This document shows, piece by piece, positions 1 through 7,977 of a DNA stretch of 64,000 bases (the stretch's first letter is position 1; every line of letters starts with the position of its first letter). Source of the stretch: Betaproteobacteria bacterium. GTDB lineage: Bacteria > Pseudomonadota > Gammaproteobacteria > Burkholderiales > Burkholderiaceae_C. The notes under the pieces are model-generated. The model was given only the letters and a program-made list of their open reading frames with translations, did not search any database and was not told where the DNA came from. Position numbers and translations under genes: made by a program. Where the stretch lies: positions 322,435 through 386,434 of the forward strand of contig JADJWD010000001.1 of the NCBI GenBank assembly GCA_016716535.1, given 5' to 3'.

Positions 1-438
1 GAAGGTGTGGTGCACGAGCACCTTGCCGTAGCGCTGCGCCACGCCCATCGCCGACAGGATGCCCGGCGTCGCGTACGGGCCCATCAGCAGGTCGACCTTG
101 TCGACGGTGACGAGTTGCTCGTACAGCGTGCGCGCGAGGTCGGGCTTGCTCTGGTCGTCCTTGAGGATCCACTCGAGCGGCCGGCCGAGCCAGCCGCCCT
201 TCTTGTTGGTCTGCTCGATGAAGATCTCACCGACGACCTTGTGGATCAGCGCCGTGGCCGACAGCGGCCCGGTCAGCGCGAGCGTGCTGCCGATGCGGAT
301 GGGGCCGGACTGCGCGCGCGCGGCGCGCGGCAGCACGAGGCCGCTGGCGGCGGCCAGGCCAGCGACTCCGGCGCCGAGCAGCGTGCGGCGGTCGAGGCGG
401 CTGCGCGTCGTGGATGACGATGAGGAAGAACGGTTCAT
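1..438 (-). CDS. ABC transporter substrate-binding protein, Peripla_BP_6 type (N-terminal part; runs off the window)
   Basis: Periplasmic receptor of a branched-chain amino-acid type ABC importer; only about 146 N-terminal residues are inside the window. The start at 438 has an AGGAGA ribosome site just upstream. The N-terminus has a Ser-rich stretch, then a twin-arginine-like signal (LDRRTLLGAG at about 15-24) and a cleavage-like ARAQ site. The mature part opens IRIGSTLALTGPLSATA and continues with NKKGGWLGRPLEW, the usual start of the Leu/Ile/Val-binding fold. It is the last visible gene of a minus-strand run behind a SnoaL-like gene and a dioxygenase N-domain gene, so it probably serves uptake of an aromatic or related compound. 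The substrate cannot be told from sequence alone. Confidence 0.85.
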   Translation of the reverse strand, partial: MNRSSSSSSTTRSRLDRRTLLGAGVAGLAAASGLVLPRAARAQSGPIRIGSTLALTGPLSATALIHKVVGEIFIEQTNKKGGWLGRPLEWILKDDQSKPDLARTLYEQLVTVDKVDLLMGPYATPGILSAMGVAQRYGKVLVHHTF

Positions 439-499
439 CGCTTTGTCTCCTTGTGGGTGTATGTGTCATTGTGGCGTTAGGCCGCCATCTCGGAATCGT

Positions 500-1117
500 T
501 CACCGCTCGAGCGCACCGCCGGCGAGCCAGCGCGCGCCGCGGCGGTACAGCTCTTCGACCACCGCGCCCTTCAGCATCGGCATGTCGAGCTTGACGCGGT
601 AGCCGATGCCCGTCTGGATGTAGGCGAGGTGGCGGTAGCCCTCGGGGAAGCCCGCCAGCCGCGTCGCGTCGAGCTTGGGCGCCGCGGCGGGGTCGAGCGG
701 GTCGATGCGGTCCTTCTCGTAGATCGGCTGGCGGTGCAGCAGCTTCCATTCGCCTTCGTGCTTGGTCACAAAGTCGTAGAAGCGGCCGGTGCAGACGATG
801 TCGCACGGCACGCCTTCGACGAGGCCGCGCTGGCTGATCGTCATCTTCGTCTGCGCGATTGCGCGGCCGGCATTCGCACCGGTGCCCAGTTCGATCGCCG
901 AGCCGCCGAGGAAGTGCAGGATGCTCACGCCCTTGGCCCAGCCTTCCTGCGTGACACGGATGAACTCCTTGTACGGGCCCTGGAACCAGGTGGCCATCAT
1001 CACGCCGTCGGGATGCCAGCAAGTCGCGAAGCGCTTCCAGTCGCCGGCGTCGCGCCAGACGGCCCAGCGCTCGACGAGGCGGCGGATCAGCAGTTCTTCG
1101 TTCAGCGTCGTGTCCAT
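500..1117 (-). CDS. SnoaL-like / NTF2-fold nuclear transport factor 2 family protein
   Basis: A 205-residue protein starting MDTTLNEELL. The pattern of early helix (IRRLVERWAVWRDAGDW), W-H-P-DG segment (CWHPDGVMMATWFQGP) and later FYDFVTKHEGEWKLLHR is typical of the SnoaL-like NTF2 fold. Such proteins are small enzymes or accessory domains in aromatic and polyketide metabolism; the reaction here is unknown. The frame stays open far upstream, but the ATG at 1117 is preferred because the upstream frame overlaps the next gene antiparallel to no known domain. It lies 38 bp after the dioxygenase-domain gene and 61 bp before the binding-protein gene, so the three are likely cotranscribed. Confidence 0.75.
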   Translation of the reverse strand: MDTTLNEELLIRRLVERWAVWRDAGDWKRFATCWHPDGVMMATWFQGPYKEFIRVTQEGWAKGVSILHFLGGSAIELGTGANAGRAIAQTKMTISQRGLVEGVPCDIVCTGRFYDFVTKHEGEWKLLHRQPIYEKDRIDPLDPAAAPKLDATRLAGFPEGYRHLAYIQTGIGYRVKLDMPMLKGAVVEELYRRGARWLAGGALER

Positions 1118-1155
1118 CTTCGAAGGCAGGTGCGGGGTTCGGGCCGGTTGCCGGT

Positions 1156-1536
1156 TCACGCCTCGCGGCCGAGCGCGCGCAGCAGCGTCGCCACCGGCCC
1201 CGCCGCCGGTGCCGTGGCCGTGGGCGCGAAGGTGGCGCGCACCGTCGGCCGCGCGCCAATGCCCGGCGGGCGGTGCTGATTGAGCGCCTGCACGAGCGTG
1301 CTCAGGCCGAGCACGTCGGACAGGGCTTCGAGTTCGGACGCCTTCCCCGTGCTCGCCGCCTCGCCGAGGAATCGCAGGCCGGCGCGCCACTCGTCCTCGC
1401 TCAGCTTGACCTCGCGCGCGAAGGCGTGCAGGTGCTGCACGAGGCTCGTCATCACGTCGCGCAGGCGCGCGTCCTCGGCGCCGGCGTGGCAGGCGATGAC
1501 GGCCTGGGTGATGTGGTCCTCGTCGATCAGGCGCAT
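1156..1536 (-). CDS. Stand-alone intradiol (catechol-type) dioxygenase N-terminal domain protein
   Basis: The first 85 or so of 126 residues match the Dioxygenase_N domain of catechol and hydroxyquinol 1,2-dioxygenases: a helical lid with DVMTSLVQHLHAFAREVKL, then RAGLRFLGEAAS, then LEALSDVLGLSTLVQALNQ, the family's closing helix. In full enzymes (about 280-310 residues) this is followed by TE-x-TVLGPF and the iron-binding Tyr2-His2 domain; here the frame drifts into an Ala/Pro-rich tail and stops. The non-haem iron domain is absent, so it cannot be a normal dioxygenase. It may be a truncated remnant or a reused dimerisation/lid domain. It is divergent from the LysR gene and heads the minus-strand cluster. 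Confidence 0.65.
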   Translation of the reverse strand: MRLIDEDHITQAVIACHAGAEDARLRDVMTSLVQHLHAFAREVKLSEDEWRAGLRFLGEAASTGKASELEALSDVLGLSTLVQALNQHRPPGIGARPTVRATFAPTATAPAAGPVATLLRALGREA

Positions 1537-1653
1537 GGCGCAGGGGCGGTGCCGCCAGCCCGTTGCCGCGATGCGGGCATCTGCGGGTGGCGACCGTGGG
1601 GCGCGAATCTAGACTTGCACGCACGGAACAAAAAGGCCGCCCGGTGAAACCAC

Positions 1654-1672
1654 TTTTGCGGCCACCGCAAAA
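1654..1672. promoter_or_regulatory. LysR-type operator (perfect 8-bp inverted repeat with T-N11-A)
   Basis: TTTTGCGG and CCGCAAAA form a perfect inverted repeat separated by three bases. T1657 and A1669 give the T-N11-A spacing of LysR-type boxes. It sits 12 bp before the LysR start and within the divergent gap to the dioxygenase-domain gene, where a LysR regulator would bind both its own promoter and its target promoter. Identity of the bound protein is inferred from position. Confidence 0.6.
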
Positions 1673-1684
1673 CTACGGGTAAAC

Positions 1685-2599
1685 ATGGATCGCTGGGCGG
1701 AAGTGGCGCTGTTCGTGCACGTGGCCGAGCTGGGCAGCCTGACGAAGGCGGCCGAGGCGCTGGACCTGTCCAACGCCGCGGCCAGCCGCCACCTGGCGGC
1801 GCTGGAGGAGCGGCTGGCGGCGCGGCTCGTGCATCGCAACACGCGGCGACTCGCGCTCACCGACGTCGGCGAGGCGTTCTACCGCCGCTGCAAGCCGCTG
1901 TTGGCCGAGCTGCACGAGGCCGAGGCGGAGGTCAACGCCGCCGTGCTGAAGCCCACCGGCACGTTGCGCATCACCGGCAGCCTGTCGTTCTGCATGATGC
2001 ACATCGCGCCCAGGCTGCCCGAGTTCACCGAGCGCTACCCGGACCTGCGCGTCGAGATCGTCGCCGCCAACCGCTACTACGACCTCTTGGACAGCGGCAT
2101 CGACGTGGCCATCCGCACGCGCGAGTTCGAGGCCGACAGCAACATCACCGTGCGCCGCCTGGCCGAGACGCGGCGCATCCTCGCCGCGAGCCCGCAGTAC
2201 CTGCAACGCCACGGCGCGCCGGCGACGCCGCACGACCTGGCGAAGCACAAGCTGCTGATCTACACCAACGCGCACAACCCCGACCAGCTGCGCTTCACGC
2301 ACGACAGTCAGGTGCTGGTGCTGCCGGTCAAGGGCCTGCTCGAAGCCAACGACGGCCAGGTGCTGCGCGCCGCGGCGCTGAAGCACCTGGGCATCCTCGT
2401 GCAGCCGATGTACATCGTGCACGAGGACGTGGTCGCCGGCCGGCTGGTACCCGTGCTGCGCGATTGGGAGCTGCCGCGGCTGACGGTGAACGTGGCTTAC
2501 CAGTCACGGCGGCACCTGCCGGCGAAGGTGAGGTGCTTCGTGGACTTTCTGGTGGAGCAGTTCGAGAAGAACGATTACGAGCGGAGGTGGACGGCGTAG
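1685..2599 (+). CDS. LysR-family transcriptional regulator
   Basis: 304 residues, the normal LysR length. Residues 1-60 form the winged helix (FVHVAELGSLTKAAEALDL, then AASRHLAALEERLAARLVHR), followed by a linker helix and a periplasmic-binding-like effector domain (TGTLRITGSLSF from about 90, DLLDSGIDVAIRT at about 138-150). The opening MDRWAEVALFVHVAELGSL resembles the CrgA/DsdC-like group common in Burkholderiales. It is transcribed away from the dioxygenase-domain/SnoaL/binding-protein cluster, with a palindromic operator between them, so it most likely controls that cluster and itself. The effector is unknown. Confidence 0.9.
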   Translation: MDRWAEVALFVHVAELGSLTKAAEALDLSNAAASRHLAALEERLAARLVHRNTRRLALTDVGEAFYRRCKPLLAELHEAEAEVNAAVLKPTGTLRITGSLSFCMMHIAPRLPEFTERYPDLRVEIVAANRYYDLLDSGIDVAIRTREFEADSNITVRRLAETRRILAASPQYLQRHGAPATPHDLAKHKLLIYTNAHNPDQLRFTHDSQVLVLPVKGLLEANDGQVLRAAALKHLGILVQPMYIVHEDVVAGRLVPVLRDWELPRLTVNVAYQSRRHLPAKVRCFVDFLVEQFEKNDYERRWTA

Positions 2600-2703
2600 C
2601 GGGCCGCGGGGCCGCGTCGGGCAGCCATCGTCGCCGATCCCCTGCGGGAAGCCTTCGGAGAACCTTTCGCGAACCCTTCCGGCTCGGCTGCGATCCAACG
2701 GCG

Positions 2704-3258
2704 ATGCGCTTCGTGCTCTTGCTCCTCGTCGCACTGACCGCCGCCTCGGCCGCGGGGCAGCAGGCCACCGTTCCGCCGACGCGGCCCGCCTCGGCGCCGA
2801 CGCCGGCGCCCGAGTGCACGAGGGCATTGCAGGCGCTGGCGGCGGCCGAGGACGCCGCCATCGCGAGCCGCGCGCATCCGGGCACCGGGCCGGCGGCGGC
2901 GTCCGCACCGCCGCCCACAACCGTGCTCGAACGGCGCCGCGCCGCGGCCCGCGCCTGCCTGCGCGGCTCCGATGAGCGACCGGCGCCGGGCGCGCGCATC
3001 CCGCCGCCGCGGGCGGATTCCGCCGGCCGGGCGGGCGGTGGGCGCCCGATGCCACCGGCCCTGTCGCCGGTCACGCCGTCCGCCGCACCACCGAGCCCGC
3101 CGGCACCGAGCCGCCCGCCGCCGCCGGTCGTCGTCACGGCTTGCGACCCCACCGGCTGCTGGGCCAGCGACGGCACGCGGCTGCACCGGCACGGCGTCTA
3201 CCTGCTCGGACCGCGCGGCCTGTGCAGCGCACAAGGCCCGTTCCTCGCCTGCCCGTGA
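2704..3258 (+). CDS. Secreted Pro/Ala-rich hypothetical protein with C-terminal Cys motif
   Basis: 184 residues starting MRFVLLLLVALTAASAAGQ, a clear Sec signal peptide; the frame is open further upstream but the ATG at 2704 gives the signal peptide directly. The middle (about 60-140) is Pro/Ala/Arg-rich and low in complexity. The last 40 residues are ordered and carry four cysteines in the pattern ACDPTGCW...GLCSAQGPFLACP, probably two disulfides formed in the periplasm. Similar small proteins with a GCW-x-GDGT-like tail are frequent as uncharacterised proteins in this order. No function is known. It lies about 105 bp after the LysR gene and is probably independent of it. Confidence 0.6.
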   Translation: MRFVLLLLVALTAASAAGQQATVPPTRPASAPTPAPECTRALQALAAAEDAAIASRAHPGTGPAAASAPPPTTVLERRRAAARACLRGSDERPAPGARIPPPRADSAGRAGGGRPMPPALSPVTPSAAPPSPPAPSRPPPPVVVTACDPTGCWASDGTRLHRHGVYLLGPRGLCSAQGPFLACP

Positions 3259-3303
3259 ACGAACCCGCCTTCCATCAACATCGACGCTGCTGCCGACATC
3301 ACC

Positions 3304-3798
3304 ATGACCTTCACCGCCATCCTCACCGCCTTCGAACAGGCCGCCACCGCCGGCGACACGCAGCGCTTCGCGGCGCTGTTCGCCGCCGACGGCCGCTACG
3401 ACGACGGCTTCTTCGGCGCGCACCACGGCCGCGCGGAAATCGCCGCGATGCTGGAGCGCTTCCGCGTCGGCGGCGAGCGCTTCGCCTGGCAGTTCATCGA
3501 GCCGGTGTGCGACGGGCCGATCGGCTACGCGCGCTACTGCTTCAGCTACGTCTCGAAGGAGCCGGAGAGCGCCGGCCAGCTCGTCGTCTTCGAAGGCATC
3601 GCCCGCTTCCGGCTCGAAGCCGGCCTGATCGCCGACTACCACGAGGTCTTCGACCGCGGCCTCGCGTTCGTGCAACTCGGCTACGCCGGCGAGCGGGTGG
3701 TGAAGCTGCTGAAGCGCTACGCCGACGAGCGGCGCGCCTCGCCGGAGGTGCAGCAGCACCTGGTGTGGCGCGAGCAGGCCGGGCGGACTCTCGGGTGA
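3304..3798 (+). CDS. SnoaL-like / NTF2-fold protein
   Basis: 164 residues with the polyketide-cyclase/SnoaL pattern: FTAILTAFEQAATAGDTQRF, then ALFAADGRYDDGFFGAHHGR, then a FEGIARFRLEAGLIADYHEVFD strand pair near residues 98-120. These small alpha+beta-barrel proteins act as isomerases, cyclases or unknown ligand-binding modules; the pocket residues here do not identify a substrate. It is distinct in sequence from the SnoaL-like gene at 500-1117. The ATG at 3304 follows the previous stop by 45 bp. Confidence 0.7.
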   Translation: MTFTAILTAFEQAATAGDTQRFAALFAADGRYDDGFFGAHHGRAEIAAMLERFRVGGERFAWQFIEPVCDGPIGYARYCFSYVSKEPESAGQLVVFEGIARFRLEAGLIADYHEVFDRGLAFVQLGYAGERVVKLLKRYADERRASPEVQQHLVWREQAGRTLG

Positions 3799-3925
3799 TG
3801 CAGCGACGCCACTGAAGCCCCACCGTTCCAGGGCGCGCCTCGTCGGCCATTGACGCCGAGCAACGCGCTTGCGCGCTGGCGCGCGCACGCTCCTGCTCGA
3901 CGAACTCTGTCGAGCAGGGAGGAGC

Positions 3926-5506
3926 ATGGACACCGGGATGCACCAGAGGCAGGACCATGAGTTCGCGTTCACCCCGCCTGCACGCCATCGCCGGTGCGCG
4001 CGCGCGTGGGCAACGGCCGCCGCACTGGCCGCCTTGACGGCCCTTGCCGCCTGCGGCGGCGACGGCGACCCACCCGCTTCCGCGCCGCGCGAACTGCCGC
4101 TGGACCGGTTGTCGATCGCCGCCCCGGTGGGCGGCAAGGAGCCGGTGACGGTGCAGCCCGAGGTCGACGCCGACGAGGGCCCGTACACCGTGTCGACCAG
4201 CGACGCCAGGTGTGCGACGGCCGAGACCGTGGGCGTCGGCACGGTGCAGGTCAAGGGTGTCGCCGTGGGCTCATGCTCGGTGACGATCCGCTCGGCCGGC
4301 GGCGCGGCGATGACGCTGCCGGTGGAGGTGTACGACCCGTTCGTGCTCGACAACGGCGAGCTGGTGCTGACCTACACGAACCAGTTCGTCGAAGTCGGCC
4401 AGGAGATCATCCTCGGCGGCGTCATCTTCTACCAGCCGCTGCCGCCCGACGGCTTCACCGCCTTCGGCACCGCCATCGTCGACCGCGAGCACGGAGAAGC
4501 GGTGGCCAACAAGGTGGTCTTCGTCGTGAAGGCGAAGAACGCCACCGCGATGGTGCCGACGCACGCGTACGAGTTCGTGCGGCGCATCGCCTCCGTCTCG
4601 TACTACCGGCCGATCTGTCCCGCGGGCTACAAGGCACTCGGCACGGTGGTCAACGTGCCCGAGCCGGTGGCCGCCTCGCCGCTGGCCACGGCGTGCATCC
4701 GCGAGGACCTGACGACGCTCGGCCGCAACTCGCGCGCCATCGGCGTGGGTTTTGGCAGCAGCGCCGGTGCAGTGTTCTGGTGGGGCGTGGACCCGCCGCT
4801 CGATCCGGCGCTATCGAACGTGGACCTCGCGCCCGGCACGTTCCTCGCCGGCTTTCCGTGGCCGGCCGAGACGGCGGCGGTGCTGAGCGTGAAGCTGCCG
4901 GTGGTGGCCGACGTGCCGCGGCGCGCCTGGCGGCCGCGGCTGACGAGCAACCTGTGCCCGCCGCCGGGCTGGGAAACGAGGCCGGTGCTGACGCGCACGC
5001 TGCTCGTGCCCTTCACGCACATCGTCGGGCCCGCGGGCATGTCGGCGCCGGTGCGCGCTGCCACGTCGCCGTTCTACCGGCTCGAGCGCTTCGTCAACTT
5101 CAAGATGATGGCCTGCCGCTACAACGACACGAGCCTCGAGCAGCCGGCCGCGTTCACGTTCACGCGCGGCATCACGCGCTCGGAATCGCAGGCGTTCGAG
5201 ACGCGCACCGGCGTCGAGGTCACCTTCGAGGCCGGCATCACGCTGAAGGACCTGTTCAACGCCGGCGTGACGACCAAGCTGAGCCTCGAGTTCGGCTACA
5301 CGCGCACGACCGAGGTGAGCGAGTTGCAGCAGGAGGAAGGCACGTTCAGCTTCGACGCGGTGCCGCAGGCGACGACCGCGATCTTCCAGGATCACACCGT
5401 TTTCCGCGTCTACCAGCACGCCGGTGACCGCACCGACCTCGTCGGCACGACGCCGCCGCTGCACGGCATGTCGTTCGTCGTCACGCAGTACCCGCCGCCG
5501 CGCTGA
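3926..5506 (+). CDS. Large lipoprotein with Vps62-like N-terminal and aerolysin-like C-terminal regions
   Basis: 526 residues from the ATG at 3926, which has GGGAGGAG immediately upstream. The N-terminus carries a hydrophobic segment ending in LTALAACGGDGD, a good lipobox (Cys near residue 44), so it should be lipid-anchored. Residues about 60-140 look like an Ig-like beta domain. Residues about 150-270 contain the repeated patterns FYQPLPPDGFTAFGTAIV and YYRPICPAGYKALGTVV, which resemble Vps62/DUF946 proteins (W/YRPxxPxGYxxLGxV). Residues about 415-500 are Ser/Thr-rich amphipathic beta strands (FTRGITRSESQAFETRTGV, then FGYTRTTEVSELQQEEG) like the pore-forming region of aerolysin-type toxins. 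Both homologies are read by eye and need profile searches. It is flanked by unrelated genes. Confidence 0.6.
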   Translation: MDTGMHQRQDHEFAFTPPARHRRCARAWATAAALAALTALAACGGDGDPPASAPRELPLDRLSIAAPVGGKEPVTVQPEVDADEGPYTVSTSDARCATAETVGVGTVQVKGVAVGSCSVTIRSAGGAAMTLPVEVYDPFVLDNGELVLTYTNQFVEVGQEIILGGVIFYQPLPPDGFTAFGTAIVDREHGEAVANKVVFVVKAKNATAMVPTHAYEFVRRIASVSYYRPICPAGYKALGTVVNVPEPVAASPLATACIREDLTTLGRNSRAIGVGFGSSAGAVFWWGVDPPLDPALSNVDLAPGTFLAGFPWPAETAAVLSVKLPVVADVPRRAWRPRLTSNLCPPPGWETRPVLTRTLLVPFTHIVGPAGMSAPVRAATSPFYRLERFVNFKMMACRYNDTSLEQPAAFTFTRGITRSESQAFETRTGVEVTFEAGITLKDLFNAGVTTKLSLEFGYTRTTEVSELQQEEGTFSFDAVPQATTAIFQDHTVFRVYQHAGDRTDLVGTTPPLHGMSFVVTQYPPPR

Positions 5507-5611
5507 ACGCCCGGGGCGGCCCCGGCACGAACGAGCGGCCGCTCGCCCGCGGCGAGAGGCGGCTCGCGGGTCATGGCCGCGCCGTTCTGCTATATGGGTC
5601 GGCGCGCCGCC

Positions 5612-5752
5612 ATGGTCACCGCCACCTTCCGCTTCTACGAGGAGCTGAACGCCGCCGACAACGCCCTGATCTCACGCGCCAGGCCGGCCTGGCTTCGCGT
5701 ATATCCTGCGCCCGCAGTGGGAACTTCGCGAACGCTCCGGCGCTCAGCCTGA
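5612..5752 (+). pseudogene. Possible remnant of a Mut7-C ubiquitin-like domain gene
   Basis: A 46-codon frame beginning MVTATFRFYEELN. That opening matches the first strand of the ubiquitin-like domain that starts bacterial Mut7-C RNase proteins (usually TFRFYxELNDFLP). The similarity ends after about 13 residues and the remaining frame is unlike any domain. It may be the stump left after a deletion that fused the start of such a gene to the DNA upstream of the mechanosensitive channel. It may also be chance. The stop lies one base before the next ATG. Confidence 0.3.
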
Positions 5753-5753
5753 G

Positions 5754-6917
5754 ATGCCCATCGAACTGCCCGCCTGGATCCCCGCCCCGCTCGCTGCCTG
5801 GCTGCCCGTGCTGCTGCCGGCACTGGCCGCGATGCTGCTCGCGCACGTCGGATTTCGCATCGGCCTGCGCATCGTGCGGCATGCGGTCGAAGGCCGTGCG
5901 AAGGCGAGCACCGTCGTCGAGGCCGCACGGCCCGCTGCGCGCATCGTCGTGCCGCTGTTCGCGCTGAACGTCGTGCTGCAAGGCGCGCCGGCCGAGCTGG
6001 CCGGACTCGTGTCGCTGCAGCGGCTCGTCGGCATGGCGCTGATCGCCTCGGTGACCTGGCTCGTCGCCGCGGTCATCAACGGCTTCGCGAAGGCGGTGAT
6101 CGACGCCTATCCGATCACCGTCACCGACAACCTCGGCGCGCGCCGCATCCACACGCAGGCGCGCGTGCTGGCGCGCACCGTCGTCGGCATCGTCGTGCTG
6201 CTGGGCGGCTCGCTGATGCTGATGGTGCTGCCGGGCGTGCGCCAGCTCGGCGCGAGCCTGCTCGCGTCGGCGGGCCTCGTGGGCATCGTCGCCGGCTTCG
6301 CGGCGCGGCCGGTGCTCGGCAACATCATCGCGGGGCTGCAGATCGGGCTGACGCAGCCGATCCGCATCGACGATGTCGTCATCGTCGAAGGCGAATGGGG
6401 CGTCATCGAGGAGATCACCAGCGCCTACGTCGTCGTACGCATCTGGGACCAGCGGCGTCTTGTGGTGCCGCTGTCGTACTGGGTCGAGAAGCCGTTCCAG
6501 AACTGGACGCGCGCCACGGCCGAGCTGATCGGCACCGTCTACCTGTGGGTGGACTACCGCATGCCGCTGGCGCCGCTGCGCGAGATGCTGCAACGCACCT
6601 GCGAGGGCACGCCGCTATGGGACCGGCGCTTCTGCCTGCTGCAGGTGGTGGAGGCCGGCGAGCACGCGATGCAGCTGCGCTGCCTGGTGACCGCGGCCGA
6701 TGCGTCGCGCGCCTGGGACCTGCGCTGCCACGTGCGTGAGCAGCTGCTGGACTTCATGCAGCGCGAGTACCCGCAGTTCCTGCCGCGCCAGCGCGCGGAG
6801 GTGAGCGGCGAGGTCAGCGCCGGTCAAGGCGCCGGGCCGGGCGCTGAGGTCAGCGCCGAGGGGGGCGGTGCGCTCAGAGCGGCAGCGCCGCCGGCTTCAC
6901 CGCCCTCACCTGCTTGA
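5754..6917 (+). CDS. MscS-family mechanosensitive ion channel
   Basis: 387 residues. Three or more hydrophobic segments occur in the first 200 residues (about 15-37, 62-80, 90-112, 140-165), followed by the pore-lining TM3 and conserved MscS cytoplasmic beta domain: LGASLLASAGLVGIVAGFAA, then PVLGNIIAGLQIGLTQPIR, then IDDVVIVEGEWGVIEEIT, then VPLSYWVEKPFQNWTR. These are the signatures of the small-conductance channel family, which opens in the inner membrane on hypo-osmotic shock. The C-terminal 40 residues are a low-complexity Gly/Ala/Pro tail. The stop is 3 bp from the convergent cold-shock gene. Confidence 0.9.
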   Translation: MPIELPAWIPAPLAAWLPVLLPALAAMLLAHVGFRIGLRIVRHAVEGRAKASTVVEAARPAARIVVPLFALNVVLQGAPAELAGLVSLQRLVGMALIASVTWLVAAVINGFAKAVIDAYPITVTDNLGARRIHTQARVLARTVVGIVVLLGGSLMLMVLPGVRQLGASLLASAGLVGIVAGFAARPVLGNIIAGLQIGLTQPIRIDDVVIVEGEWGVIEEITSAYVVVRIWDQRRLVVPLSYWVEKPFQNWTRATAELIGTVYLWVDYRMPLAPLREMLQRTCEGTPLWDRRFCLLQVVEAGEHAMQLRCLVTAADASRAWDLRCHVREQLLDFMQREYPQFLPRQRAEVSGEVSAGQGAGPGAEVSAEGGGALRAAAPPASPPSPA

Positions 6918-6920
6918 CGC

Positions 6921-7130
6921 TCAGAGCGGACGGATGCGCGAGGCCTGCGGGCCCTTCTGGCCTTGCGTCACCTCGAACTCGACGCGCTGGTTCTCGGTCA
7001 GCGTCTTGAAGCCCGTGCCCTGGATTTCCTTGAAGTGGGCAAACAGGTCCTTGCCGCCGTTGTCCGGGGCAATGAAGCCGAAGCCCTTGCTTTCGTTGAA
7101 CCACTTCACGGTTCCGGTTTCAGTCGTCAT
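6921..7130 (-). CDS. CspA-family cold-shock protein
   Basis: 69 residues, the exact family size, forming a single OB-fold. Both RNA-binding motifs are visible: RNP1 KGFGFI near residues 15-20 and RNP2 DLFAHF near 28-33. TVKWFNESKGFGF and the VEFEVTQGQKGPQA ending are diagnostic. It binds single-stranded nucleic acid as an RNA chaperone. It lies downstream of infA on the same strand, separated by about 106 bp that contain a hairpin, so it likely has its own promoter and a 5' leader. Confidence 0.95.
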   Translation of the reverse strand: MTTETGTVKWFNESKGFGFIAPDNGGKDLFAHFKEIQGTGFKTLTENQRVEFEVTQGQKGPQASRIRPL

Positions 7131-7192
7131 GTCTTTCGATCCTTGCTGGATGCGTTAGGGGTGCCACGGCTCATTGCCGCGGCGGGGTGGCA

Positions 7193-7211
7193 GCCTGCGC
7201 GGGGCGCAGGC
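7193..7211 (-). terminator. Hairpin after infA, possible terminator
   Basis: GCCTGCGC and GCGCAGGC form a perfect 8-bp stem with a 3-base loop, 26 bp past the infA stop and ahead of the cold-shock gene. There is no T-tract, so it would be a weak intrinsic terminator or an RNA-stability hairpin. Confidence 0.35.
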
Positions 7212-7236
7212 CGGTTGCTCGGTTGAATGGGGGCCG

Positions 7237-7497
7237 TCAGCGGCGCGGCGCGCGCGGCGCCATCGGCGCGGCACGGCGGTCGAGGTGGCGGAAGGTGATG
7301 CGGCCCTTGGTCATGTCGTAGGGCGACAACTCCAGCGAGACGCTGTCGCCGGCCAGCACGCGGATGTGGTTCTTGCGCATCTTGCCGCCGGCGTAGGCGA
7401 TCAACTCGTGGCCGTTCTCGAGCGTCACGCGGAAGCGCGAGTCGGGCAGGATCTCGTTGACGACGCCTTGCATCTCGATGAGTTCTTCCTTGGCCAT
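7237..7497 (-). CDS. infA: Translation initiation factor IF-1
   Basis: 86 residues: MAKEELIEMQGVVNEILPD opening, OB-fold with FRVTLENGHELIAYAGGKMR, then NHIRVLAGDSVSLELSPYD, then KGRITFRH, all typical of IF-1, which binds the ribosomal A site during initiation. The frame extends upstream for over 100 codons but only the ATG at 7497 begins the conserved protein. The C-terminal tail (RRAAPMAPRAPRR) is about 14 residues longer than the 72-residue Escherichia coli protein. Such longer IF-1 paralogues occur in Burkholderiales beside a standard copy in the ribosomal-protein operon. Here it is next to a cold-shock gene rather than ribosomal genes, so it is likely the paralogue. Confidence 0.92.
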   Translation of the reverse strand: MAKEELIEMQGVVNEILPDSRFRVTLENGHELIAYAGGKMRKNHIRVLAGDSVSLELSPYDMTKGRITFRHLDRRAAPMAPRAPRR

Positions 7498-7865
7498 CAG
7501 GGGGTCACTCCGGGGTCTTGAAGGTGTGGGATCGGGGCGGGGCCGCTCGAGTTGTCCGAGCCGCTCGCCGGCGCAACGGATGCGACGGCTGTTCTCTCGC
7601 GGCACGGGCCGCGGCCTGGATGTCTCTTGACGCGCGGGTGCGCGCGGGCGACGGATGAACCTGTCCCGTGGCTCGCCTGCAGGGTCACTCGCTGCGGGCT
7701 GGCGCCACCCGGATCCGCCGATGGCAGCGCCATCGAAAGCCCCGTGGATGGAGATCCACTCGTGATCTCGGCCGCGCGACGCTCTCTCGATACCTTCGTT
7801 GCCACCAGCATCGATGGCCGCGCGAGCCAACGGGTGAGTCTACCATCGGTCGGCTTTGCGCGCTT

Positions 7866-7896
7866 GCGCAGCCTTTCGACGGCCCGAAGGCTGCGC
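7866..7896. other. Hairpin in the 480-bp gap between infA and the PHA synthase gene
   Basis: A perfect 10-bp inverted repeat (GCGCAGCCTT and AAGGCTGCGC) with an 11-base loop lies in the divergent region 7498-7977. No T-tract follows on either strand. The rest of this region is GC-rich with no tRNA, riboswitch or convincing small gene that I could see; it must hold the infA promoter on the minus strand and the synthase promoter on the plus strand. Confidence 0.4.
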
Positions 7897-7977
7897 CACC
7901 ACGCCAACGTTGAGCCAGGTCAGACGGCACGCACCGCGCGCCGCGCGGCGATGACGCCGCGCGCGTACCTTCGCCTG

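Noticed and set aside
7498..7977. Possible tRNA or riboswitch in the infA-phaC gap
   Set aside because: The only strong structure is one hairpin; no cloverleaf, anticodon arm or known aptamer pattern was found.
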